In this document: piece after piece, positions 16,044-22,701 of the stretch
Layout: each line of letters starts with the position of its first letter
Position numbering within the stretch: position 1 is the first letter of the stretch
NCBI GenBank assembly: GCA_023395555.1
Contig: JAEWYQ010000085.1
Coordinates: 1-27,000, forward strand
From: Bacillota bacterium
Lineage (GTDB): Bacteria; Bacillota; Clostridia; Lachnospirales; Lachnospiraceae
Direction: 5' to 3'
DNA length: 27,000 nucleotides
Made by a program: the position numbers and the translations under genes
Notes under the pieces: generated by a model
What the model was told of the DNA's origin: nothing
Database searches by the model: none
The model's input: the letters and a program-made list of their open reading frames with translations, nothing else

Positions 16044-17573
16044 ATGAAAGTGAAGCAACTGATTATGGGAACTTTGATTACGGCATTAACCATGAGTGTT
16101 CTTGCCGGCTGCGGCAATTCCGGAACAGGGGGCTCTGGAGACAGCAACGGGGAAGAAGCACAAAAGCTTGTAATGTTTAATCCGTTCCAGACATCTACAT
16201 CTACACCGGAAAATATTGAGATGATTGAAAAAGCACTGGAAGAAGAGATGAAAAAGGACGGACTCAACATCGACCTGGACTGGGTAGTTATCCCAAGAGA
16301 CAGCTTTGAAGAGAAGAAAAATACACTTCTGGCAGGCAAAGAGCAGTTAGACGGATTTATCGGTGATATGGATGACCTGGGCGTCGACGTTGTGAAGGAC
16401 GGACTGGTACTTCCGTTAAACGACCTGTTAGACCAGTACGGTTCCCATTTGAAGGAATTGATTCCTTTGGAGGTATGGGCAGAGGTTACTTCACCAGACG
16501 GTTCCATCAATGCGATTCCTTCCTACAACAGAGTATACTGGACAGGCGCAGTTATTCGTAAGGACTGGCTGGATGATGCAGGTCTGGAGATGCCTAAGAC
16601 ACTGGATGAATTTGAAGCAGCACTGGAAGCCTTTAAGAACAGAGGCGACGGAATTATTCCGGCAGGCGGAAACCCATGGTTTATTGAAGCGCAACTGGCA
16701 TCTGCAGTTTCAGGCGGAATCACAGCAGAAAACGGCTGGGAGACAGAGTCACCGGAAGGAGAATTCATCCAGGCATATGAGCATCCGGATTATCAGGAAT
16801 TTCTGAAAATGTACAACAGATGGCTTGACAACGGCTGGTTTGACCCGGACTTCCTTGTATCAGAAGACAATAGCTACCAGAATATGCTTTACTCCGGTAA
16901 AATGGGTGTATACTTTACAGATCCGGCTATGATTAATACCTTTATTCCGCTTTTGAAGGAACAGAATCCGGAAGCGGAGCTTGAGATTCTTCCGATTCTC
17001 AGCGGTCCTAAGGGCGAAGCAGCTCTGCTGGAAATATCCGGCATCAGAAATGTAGCTTATGTTTCTACCACATCCAAGCATCCGGAACTGGTTGTTAAGT
17101 TCATTGACTGGCTTGTATCTGACCCTGAGCATTACCAGCTTGCAAAATACGGTATCAAAGATACCCATTATGTACTCACTGAAGAAGGAAAATGGACAGC
17201 TCCGGAGAGCTGTGGCGGAGACCTGACCAAGAGAGGCTACGAGGATATTTTTGCTCCACTTGACTATGAAGGATTAATGTTCAATCGGGAAATGCCATAT
17301 TATGATACAGATGCTTACCAGGATTACTGCAGATCACTTCCGCAGTACAAACATCCGTTTAAGGATATGAAAGGTAACTTCAGCATTGATTACAGCACCA
17401 TCGGAGACTACAACTCCATCGATATCTGGACAGAAATGTACAATATTGCATGTAAGGCAAGACCATTAAGCGACTGGCAGGTTGTTGTTGACGAGTATGA
17501 AGAAAGTGTAAAAGATGCTTATACCGAAATTCGTCGTCAATACAACGAGTGGAAAGCATCCGTAGGACGATAG
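16044..17573 (+). CDS. Extracellular solute-binding lipoprotein of a CUT1-type sugar ABC importer
   Basis: A protein of 509 residues with a lipoprotein signal peptide; the lipobox is LAGC with the modified cysteine at C23, followed by a Gly/Ser-rich linker. The mature part has the features of LplA/YtcQ-type binding proteins for large or complex oligosaccharides. These include the N-terminal domain, a conserved interior (VYWTGAVIRKDWLDDAGLEMPKT), and a C-terminal helical part ending EIRRQYNEW. It captures sugar outside the membrane and delivers it to the two permeases downstream. The start has AAGGAGGAAAG upstream. Transcription starts at a promoter with two LacI-type operators; no regulator gene is nearby. 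The substrate cannot be read from sequence. Confidence 0.85.
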   Translation: MKVKQLIMGTLITALTMSVLAGCGNSGTGGSGDSNGEEAQKLVMFNPFQTSTSTPENIEMIEKALEEEMKKDGLNIDLDWVVIPRDSFEEKKNTLLAGKEQLDGFIGDMDDLGVDVVKDGLVLPLNDLLDQYGSHLKELIPLEVWAEVTSPDGSINAIPSYNRVYWTGAVIRKDWLDDAGLEMPKTLDEFEAALEAFKNRGDGIIPAGGNPWFIEAQLASAVSGGITAENGWETESPEGEFIQAYEHPDYQEFLKMYNRWLDNGWFDPDFLVSEDNSYQNMLYSGKMGVYFTDPAMINTFIPLLKEQNPEAELEILPILSGPKGEAALLEISGIRNVAYVSTTSKHPELVVKFIDWLVSDPEHYQLAKYGIKDTHYVLTEEGKWTAPESCGGDLTKRGYEDIFAPLDYEGLMFNREMPYYDTDAYQDYCRSLPQYKHPFKDMKGNFSIDYSTIGDYNSIDIWTEMYNIACKARPLSDWQVVVDEYEESVKDAYTEIRRQYNEWKASVGR

Positions 17574-17612
17574 GTAATCATAATTTAAACTAAAGAAGCG
17601 ACGTTAACTTAG

Positions 17613-17677
17613 ACCAGACAGTATACAGATTTTTCCCTGGAAAGAAGTAGAATGAAAATGTACTGTATCTGTCTGGT
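17613..17677 (+). promoter_or_regulatory. Hairpin between binding-protein and permease genes
   Basis: ACCAGACAG...ATACAG (17613-17628, one bulged T) pairs with CTGTATCTGTCTGGT (17663-17677), a 15-bp stem around a ~34-nt loop. Only a weak T tract follows. Such structures often act as partial terminators or mRNA stabilisers that favour expression of the binding protein over the permeases. Confidence 0.6.
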
Positions 17678-17713
17678 TTATCATTTGGAAAAATTATAAC
17701 TGAGGAAATGTAT

Positions 17714-18667
17714 ATGAAAAAACAAACATGTACGGCAGTAGCTCCAAAAGTAAAAAAACAGGGATTTAGCGGGAATATAAAAAGGTATTGGATGCTCTAT
17801 TTAATGTTTCTGCCTGTAATTGTATGCCTTGTTTTGTTCAGTTACCTTCCCATGGGAGGAATTTATATTGCTTTTACGAAGTATCAGCCGTGGATTCCGA
17901 TTCTTGAAAGTCCCTTTGTGGGATTACAAAACTTCAAGCTAATGTTTTCAGCACCGAATTTTGACCAGCTGATATTCAATACGGTTTGGATTAATATTTT
18001 AAAACTCCTTTTCGGTTTTCCGGCACCCATAATTCTTGCTTTGCTGTTAAACGAAGTAAGGCGTACAAAATTTAAAAAGACGGTTCAGACAATGTCCTAT
18101 CTGCCGTATTTTGTTTCCTGGATTGTTGTCAGCGGTATGATGTACAGCCTGCTGAACTATAACAGCGGTATCGTGAATAAAATTTTGAAAAGTCTGGGGA
18201 ATGACCCCGTTAAGTGGTATACACATGGTGAATACTGGAGAAGTATTCTAGTTGCCAGCAGTGTCTGGAAAACCATAGGCTACAACTCCATTCTGTATCT
18301 GGCAGCGATTGCCGGTATTGACCAGTCCTTATATGAAGCGGCTGTGGTAGACGGGGCAACACGCTGGCAGAGAATGCGCTATATTACACTGCCCTCTATT
18401 ATGCCGACTGCATCCATACTTCTTATCTTAAGTCTCGGCGGACTTATGAACGGAGACTTCGGACAGATATTTGCTTTGATTGGACAGAATGCTCCGCTGC
18501 ATGAATATACAGATGTATTGGACTTCTACATCTACAGGAAGGGACTTCAGGCCGGACAGTTCAGTATCGGTACGGCTATGGGCTTGTTCCAGTCCACCAT
18601 TGGATTTGCGCTGATTTGTCTCTCTAACAATTTCTCAAAGAAAATCGGAGGCGAAGGAATATGGTAA
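17714..18667 (+). CDS. ABC sugar transporter permease, LplB/YteP type
   Basis: A membrane protein of about 317 residues with six predicted helices. The first begins at about residue 28 (WMLYLMFLPVIVCLVLFSYLP). The cytoplasmic EAA loop that contacts the ATPase is clear: YEAAVVDGATRWQRMRYITLP at about 210-230. The start at ATG 17714 is preferred because GAGG at 17702-17705 is 8 nt away; ATG 17708 is too close to it. The end overlaps the next permease start in ATGGTAA. It forms the translocation pore as a heterodimer with that permease. No ATP-binding subunit is encoded here; in this family a shared ATPase of the MsmX type encoded elsewhere usually serves. Confidence 0.88.
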   Translation: MKKQTCTAVAPKVKKQGFSGNIKRYWMLYLMFLPVIVCLVLFSYLPMGGIYIAFTKYQPWIPILESPFVGLQNFKLMFSAPNFDQLIFNTVWINILKLLFGFPAPIILALLLNEVRRTKFKKTVQTMSYLPYFVSWIVVSGMMYSLLNYNSGIVNKILKSLGNDPVKWYTHGEYWRSILVASSVWKTIGYNSILYLAAIAGIDQSLYEAAVVDGATRWQRMRYITLPSIMPTASILLILSLGGLMNGDFGQIFALIGQNAPLHEYTDVLDFYIYRKGLQAGQFSIGTAMGLFQSTIGFALICLSNNFSKKIGGEGIW

Positions 18668-19614
18668 AGGAGAAATCAATAGAAATGAAAATACATAAAA
18701 AAGTGAAAAATAAAAGCGTCAGAAAAATAAAAAAATCGCCAGCAGAAAAATTTTGGAATTGTATTATTTATTTAACTCTCGGATTGCTTGCACTTGTTTT
18801 TGTTATTCCGTTCTGGCTGATGCTGGTGGCTTCTCTTGCACCGGAATCTGAGATTGCAGTTCATGGATACTCCTTATTTACTGCGAATCCTAGCTTGTTT
18901 GCTTATGAGTATCTGTTCTCTTCCAGTAAACGGTGGCTGAATGCCTTTGGATTAACGGGATTACTGACAGTCGTAGGAACCCTGAACAGCTTGTTCTTTA
19001 CATCCATGGGAGCTTATGTGTTGTCAAAGCCGTATCTTCCGTATCGTAAGACACTGACCATATTCATTGTCATTCCGATGCTGTTTAACGGTGGTCTGGT
19101 ACCGTTTTATCTGATGGTTCAGGCTTTGGGAATGGTGGATACGTTCTGGGCTTTGTTTATCCCCTCCACCATATCCATATGGAACATGATTATCATCAGA
19201 AACTTCTTCATGTCCATACCTTCCAGCCTGGAGGAAAGTGCGGTTCTGGACGGAGCAAACCATTTCCAGGTGTACTTAAAAATTATCCTTCCGGTATCAA
19301 AGCCGGTAATTGCGACTATGATTGTATATACAGCCGTAGGATATTGGAATGAGTGGTACAACGCATTGATTTTTGTAACAAGAAATGAAAAATTAACTAC
19401 ACTGCAGCTTCTTCTGCGCCAGATTTTAACGTCCACAACCGTTACAACCAGCAGCAAGGGCGGCGTCAAGTTAATTGGCAGCGGAATGATGACACCGTCG
19501 GAGAGCTTGAAGATGGCAGCGGTTATGGTAACGACCATTCCGATTATTATTATCTATCCGTTTATGCAGAAGTATTTTGCAAAAGGACTTATGATTGGGT
19601 CTGTGAAGGGATAA
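18661..19614 (+). CDS. ABC sugar transporter permease, LplC/YtcP type
   Basis: A protein of 317 residues with a basic N-terminal extension (about 1-28, rich in K) and six membrane helices starting at about residue 34. The EAA loop is LEESAVLDGANHFQVYLKIILP at about 195-215. The C-terminus PFMQKYFAKGLMIGSVKG is the standard ending of the family. It overlaps the preceding permease by 7 bp and so is translationally coupled. Alternative ATG 18685 is possible. After the stop there is only a 6-bp hairpin (CGCCCT/AGGGCG) without a T tract. Confidence 0.88.
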   Translation: MVKEKSIEMKIHKKVKNKSVRKIKKSPAEKFWNCIIYLTLGLLALVFVIPFWLMLVASLAPESEIAVHGYSLFTANPSLFAYEYLFSSSKRWLNAFGLTGLLTVVGTLNSLFFTSMGAYVLSKPYLPYRKTLTIFIVIPMLFNGGLVPFYLMVQALGMVDTFWALFIPSTISIWNMIIIRNFFMSIPSSLEESAVLDGANHFQVYLKIILPVSKPVIATMIVYTAVGYWNEWYNALIFVTRNEKLTTLQLLLRQILTSTTVTTSSKGGVKLIGSGMMTPSESLKMAAVMVTTIPIIIIYPFMQKYFAKGLMIGSVKG

Positions 19615-19664
19615 GTGCGCCCTGAAAGGGCGTACGGTTTGGCAGGTGGAACTCCTGCATGTTA

Positions 19665-19862
19665 GTATCATTTAAAAAGAAAATCTTACGCAAAATATTT
19701 GCGTAAGGAAAATTTAAATACATGCCATAAATCATTCAAAAAGTCATTATTTATGCTTATCATAGAAGTTTGAATTTCAAAACTTCGCAAAGCAGATAGG
19801 AAACTAATCAGAAACTTGAATGCTACTTCTGCTTAAGAATTGCAAAGAAGATGGGACAGTAA
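19665..19862 (+). repeat. Left copy of ~197-bp direct repeat with two tsf-tail copies (putative att site)
   Basis: It matches 21739-21934 along its whole length, including a 32-bp exact block (19748-19779 = 21820-21851). It contains a perfect palindrome CTTACGCAAA-ATA-TTTGCGTAAG (19685-19707) and two stop-terminated tsf-like tails, one encoding NFAKQIGN-stop (19778-19807) and one encoding IAKKMGQ-stop (19839-19862). The two tail stops are 55 bp apart. Confidence 0.85.
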
Positions 19863-19887
19863 TGCGAATTTAGCATTATGAAAGATA

Positions 19888-19953
19888 GGAGGCTTGGAAG
19901 CCCCGAAGATGCGTTATATAGCGTGTTTAACGGGTTTTCAAGCCTCTTTTTTT
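19888..19953 (+). terminator. Terminator after left tsf-tail copy, similar to the tsf terminator
   Basis: AGGCTTG (19890-19896) pairs with CAAGCCT (19939-19945), with inner CCCG/CGGG, then CTTTTTTTT. The preceding spacer (AATTTAG ... ATAGGAGGCT) resembles the spacer between tsf and its own terminator, so this is probably a duplicated tsf 3' end. Confidence 0.8.
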
Positions 19954-20007
19954 ATATCTTGTAAACACCGTAGAACACCGTCTAAAGTTGTTAAAAATTG
20001 CTTCATA

Positions 20008-20074
20008 GTGTGTCAAAAAGTATGTCGTAAGTGTGTCAAATCGATCTGACACAATCTTCAGCGAATTTGACACC
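20008..20074. repeat. Direct/inverted repeat array, left (GTGTGTCA type)
   Basis: GTGTGTCAAA (20008-20017), GTATGTCGTAA (20020-20030) and GTGTGTCAAA (20031-20040) are direct copies; TGACACA (20047-20053) and TTTGACACC (20066-20074) are inverted. The layout matches the array at 22036-22079 with a different unit sequence. Read on the minus strand it could also be the 3' end of a recombinase gene. Confidence 0.6.
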
Positions 20075-20120
20075 TTTTTAGTCATTAAGGTGCAGTTTCT
20101 ATCGAATATCATTTTTTCTT

Positions 20121-20148
20121 ACAAGGGAATTGCTCCCTTGTTTTTTTT
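20121..20148 (+). terminator. Perfect intrinsic terminator with no gene before it
   Basis: CAAGGGA (20122-20128), loop ATTGC, TCCCTTG (20134-20140), then eight T. No plus-strand reading frame precedes it back to the previous terminator, so it may end a small RNA or be a relic of a lost gene. Confidence 0.8.
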
Positions 20149-20270
20149 ATACTCTCAAACATGAAACCTATATATGATTTTTGGCAAATTTACTTTTTTC
20201 GTAATAAATATGTAGAACGAATACCAGTTTATAAATATAAATAAGAGCTTAGAAGAAAGGAAGTAATAAA

Positions 20271-20396
20271 ATGAAAAAGCGCCCTCCGGTTCTGAATGAA
20301 AGGAAGAGTTTGTGTTTACTGTTATCACCGGTGATTATGTCGATTAGATTTTCTTTTTTCAATATCAAAAAGAGTTTGGATTACGTTGGTTATTAA
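20271..20396 (+). pseudogene. Short reading frame, probable gene remnant
   Basis: A frame of 41 codons with AAGGAAG 9 nt before its ATG (MKKRPPVLNERKSLCLLL...). Downstream, other frames stay open for only short stretches. It is not recognised; the good ribosome binding site with an abrupt stop suggests a decayed gene. Confidence 0.35.
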
Positions 20397-20542
20397 AATG
20401 AATGGGGATGTGAGAATTATATCCGAAATATAAAATCTTTCAGAAGTAGACAGATTTAAATTGAAAGAGCTAGCTAAGCAAATTGTAGAGTAGTATGGAG
20501 TTTTACTATGTCTACATTTACGATGGTTAGAATTACATTGAC

Positions 20543-20680
20543 ATGGGTTCAATAGTGTTTACTATTCCCGATATATTCATTACAACTTTTCTTTCATCGC
20601 TTTACGTAAAAGCAAAGTATAAGTCGAATCACAAAAAGGCAGACGAACTTGAACTTGAACTGAATCAGTTTTTTTCATAA
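20543..20680 (+). pseudogene. Short reading frame ending KADELELELNQFFS, probable remnant
   Basis: A frame of 45 codons with a hydrophobic N-terminal half (IPDIFITTFLSSLYV) and a charged C-terminal half. There is no convincing ribosome binding site. It looks like the C-terminal part of a lost protein and has no recognised family. Confidence 0.3.
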
Positions 20681-20769
20681 AGAACGAGTATGTGTAATGC
20701 TATCAAAAATGAGATAGCATACGTTCCTAAGGCATACAGAACTCACATGCTCTTAGGTATTTTGCTGAG

Positions 20770-20934
20770 ATGTATAAGCAGCAGAGGGTGGATACGCTGA
20801 AGGAAGCTGGAACTAGCGTTAATGTAATTGCAACAGAACCTGAAAATGTCTCCTACGATAGCCCAGATGTTTGCATTGAATTAGTAGAACAACTGAAACT
20901 TGCAGGCATAAAAAATATTCAAATTGTAGGTTGA
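20770..20934 (+). pseudogene. Short reading frame, C-terminal gene fragment
   Basis: A frame of 54 codons from an internal ATG; the same frame is open from about 20731. The protein-like composition (IELVEQLKLAGIKNIQIVG) looks like a real alpha/beta protein end. No ribosome binding site is seen, so it is probably a fragment. Unrecognised. It stops about 50 bp before the antitoxin gene. Confidence 0.4.
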
Positions 20935-20982
20935 ATTTATCCTATATAATGCATATAATAATATCATAGGAAGGACGGTGTG

Positions 20983-21228
20983 ATGATGAAAGTTAATTTG
21001 AACAACCTGATATCAATAACTGAAGCAAATCAGAATTTTTCAAAAGTAGCTCGTATGGTAGATGAAAACGGAGCAGCAGTTATTTTGAAGAATAATGCTC
21101 CAAGATACGTAATTATAGATTATAATAAATTGCAAGGAGATGTAACTGCTGAGAATGAAATGGTAGAGGAAGCAGCAACGAAATATCTTACAAAGTATGC
21201 AGAAGCTTTTGAGGAATTAGCAAAATGA
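20983..21228 (+). CDS. phd: Phd/YefM-family antitoxin
   Basis: A protein of 81 residues. The N-terminal half has the Phd fold signature: LISITEANQNFSKVARMVDENGAAVILKNNAPRYVIIDY. The C-terminal helices (about 55-81), which wrap and inhibit the toxin, are acidic. Phd-type antitoxins bind the operator of their own operon and repress it, with toxin level modulating the repression. The start could be ATG 20983 or 20986; GGAAGG at 20969-20974 fits 20983 better. AT-rich -10 candidates (TATAAT at 20945-20950 and 20954-20959) lie just upstream. The stop overlaps the toxin start in ATGA, so translation is coupled. Confidence 0.88.
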   Translation: MMKVNLNNLISITEANQNFSKVARMVDENGAAVILKNNAPRYVIIDYNKLQGDVTAENEMVEEAATKYLTKYAEAFEELAK

Positions 21229-21605
21229 CTAAGTTAAGTAAAGAGCAAATCTTAATCCTACATTCCATGACAATAAAGCAATCTGGTGGTCTAGATGGTA
21301 TCAGAGATAATGGATTGCTTGATATGGCAATACATGCTCCGTTTCAAACGTTTGAAGGTACAGAGTTATATCCATCGATACAAAGCAAAGCGGCTAGATT
21401 ATGTTTCAGTTTAATTAGTAATCATCCTTTTATAGATGGGAATAAAAGAATCGGTATCTTGGCTATGCTGGTTTTCCTAGATGTTAATCAGTTAGAGGTT
21501 ATTTGTTCTAATCAAGATATCATTGAACTAGGTTTAGGAGTAGCCAGTGGAAAATATAATACGGATTTTATTATAAACTGGATTATTGCTCATTGTGGTG
21601 ACTGA
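21225..21605 (+). CDS. doc: Doc-family (Fic-fold) toxin
   Basis: A protein of 126 residues, the usual Doc length. The active-site motif is H67-PFIDGNKR-75. It keeps the lysine (K74) that marks Doc kinases in place of the second glycine of AMPylating Fic proteins, but has glycine where phage P1 Doc has alanine. Doc phosphorylates EF-Tu and stops translation; the P1 enzyme is the studied case. Here the gene is coupled to phd by a 4-bp overlap and lies inside a 2.07-kb unit bounded by direct repeats, so the pair probably served to stabilise that element. All catalytic residues that I can judge are present. Confidence 0.9.
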   Translation: MTKLSKEQILILHSMTIKQSGGLDGIRDNGLLDMAIHAPFQTFEGTELYPSIQSKAARLCFSLISNHPFIDGNKRIGILAMLVFLDVNQLEVICSNQDIIELGLGVASGKYNTDFIINWIIAHCGD

Positions 21606-21738
21606 TAACTTTATTACTGAAATTTGGCTGGGGAGGAGTTGATGTCCCTATTAATATTTTGACTAGCTTAATCACATTGATTATTCCTCGACACGTCTAC
21701 GCAAACTAACAGAAAAGTTGCGTATGAAAATCGGATTG

Positions 21739-21934
21739 GTATCATTTAAAAAGGAAACTTACGCAAATTATTTGCGTAAGAAAAATAGATTATATCTCAT
21801 AAAACATTCGAAAAGTCACTATTTATGCTTATCATAGAAGTTTGAATTTCAGAAATTCGCAAAGCAGATGGGGAACTAGTCAAGATGTAGATGCAACTTC
21901 CTCTTGGAAGATTGCTAAGCAGATGGGCAACTAA
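21739..21934 (+). repeat. Right copy of ~197-bp direct repeat with two tsf-tail copies (putative att site)
   Basis: It is homologous to 19665-19862. It holds the palindrome CTTACGCAAA-TTA-TTTGCGTAAG (21758-21780) and two stop-terminated tails, one encoding KFAKQMGN-stop (21853-21879) and one encoding KIAKQMGN-stop (21908-21934). The tail stops are 55 bp apart, as in the left copy. The second tail is very close to native tsf (GCTAAGCAGATGGG shared exactly). Confidence 0.85.
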
Positions 21935-21955
21935 CTTCATATTTTTAAATAGTGT

Positions 21956-21992
21956 AAACCGCCGAAAACCCAGTGTTTCCGGCGGTTTTTTT
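21956..21992 (+). terminator. Terminator after right tsf-tail copy
   Basis: AAACCGCCG (21956-21964) pairs with CGGCGGTTT (21980-21988), followed by more T. The sequence differs from the other two tsf-tail terminators, although the position relative to the tail is the same. Confidence 0.85.
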
Positions 21993-22035
21993 GCTTTTTA
22001 GGGTATCGTAAAGTACCGTGGGTTTTCGGGGCAAA

Positions 22036-22079
22036 GTTGGTAAAGGTTGGTACGAAAGTTGGTAAAATCCCGTACCAAC
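22036..22079. repeat. Direct/inverted repeat array, right (GTTGGTA type)
   Basis: GTTGGTA occurs at 22036-22042, 22046-22052 and 22058-22064, and its inverse TACCAAC at 22073-22079. The gap between the third direct and the inverted unit is about 8 bp, as in the left array. Confidence 0.7.
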
Positions 22080-22224
22080 TTTGATTCGGCGAAGTTTGCA
22101 TCTTTTTTTGATTGATATAGATAGATGCTCGATAAAGGGCAAGCACGTTTTAGAAAGTCAATTTTAAAGGAACAGCGTTGAATATATTTGTATAAATATT
22201 TGATAGTATTTTTTTACGTAACTA

Positions 22225-22233
22225 TGATATAAT
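22225..22233 (+). promoter_or_regulatory. Extended -10 promoter before the VOC gene
   Basis: TGATATAAT matches the extended -10 consensus TGnTATAAT, about 50 bp before the next start codon. No convincing -35 at 17 bp. Confidence 0.45.
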
Positions 22234-22283
22234 TAAAAAAACTCGAATTCAGCGGGCCATCCGCATAGATGGGAGGCAGAAAC

Positions 22284-22619
22284 ATGAGGATAGGATCTAT
22301 TGTCTGGGGGGTAAAGAACATCGAAAAAACTGCGGAGTTTTGGAGCCGGGCGCTTGACTATCGGCTAAGCCGTATGACGGTAAATTGGGCGGTTCTGGAG
22401 CCCAAAAGCGGGGACGGCATAGAAATGTGTCTAAGCAAGGTTATCTCGGACAAAGCAAAGCGCCATCATATCGACCTGTATACGGACAACCAAAAGGGCG
22501 ATGTGGAAAGGCTCCTCGCCTTAGGAGCGACAAAGGCCGATTGGAATTACCCTCCCGGCGCTGATTTTGTCGTGCTGCGGGACCCCGATGGAAACCCGTT
22601 TTGTGTCGTGCAGCGATAA
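22284..22619 (+). CDS. VOC-superfamily (glyoxalase-like) protein
   Basis: A protein of 111 residues with one vicinal-oxygen-chelate domain: N-terminal IGSIVWGVKNIEKTAEFWSRAL, a central HHIDLYT strand, and the C-terminal VVLRDPDGNPFCVV ending. Proteins like this bind metal or small hydrophobic ligands and include lyases, dioxygenases and drug-binding resistance proteins; the exact role cannot be told. The start ATG 22284 has GGAGG with 7-nt spacing; the ATG at 22269 overlaps that site and is rejected. The codon use is more GC-rich than the repeat region before it. It is the first gene of the right-hand accessory block and is followed 82 bp later by a membrane protein gene. Confidence 0.82.
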   Translation: MRIGSIVWGVKNIEKTAEFWSRALDYRLSRMTVNWAVLEPKSGDGIEMCLSKVISDKAKRHHIDLYTDNQKGDVERLLALGATKADWNYPPGADFVVLRDPDGNPFCVVQR

Positions 22620-22701
22620 ATTCCAAGTTATTGAGATGCAAAATCAGAATCTGAAGTTCCTATTATTTATATTTTCAAAAGATAGCAAGGAGGAAACAGT
22701 A

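Larger units (their letters stand above)
19615..20982 (+). other. 1.37-kb stretch without an intact gene: repeat, terminators, decayed ORFs
   Basis: The stretch holds the left ~197-bp direct repeat with tsf-tail copies, a terminator, a direct/inverted repeat array, an orphan terminator, and three short plus-strand frames at 20271-20396, 20543-20680 and 20770-20934. These frames look like remains of mobile-element genes, but I cannot assign them. It is AT-rich throughout and ends at the phd promoter region. Confidence 0.7.
21606..22283 (+). other. 678-bp stretch without a gene: right direct repeat, terminator, repeat array, promoter
   Basis: It contains an inverted repeat TACGCAA/TTGCGTA (21698-21724), the right copy of the ~197-bp repeat, a strong terminator, the GTTGGTA array and an extended -10 promoter. 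The minus strand carries a 69-codon frame over the array that may be a recombinase 3' end; nothing else is supported. Confidence 0.7.

Noticed and set aside
19685..19707. Palindrome CTTACGCAAA/TTTGCGTAAG as an ordinary terminator of the permease operon
   Set aside because: No T tract follows and the same palindrome recurs in the right-hand repeat, where no gene precedes it closely. It is more likely part of the repeat element.
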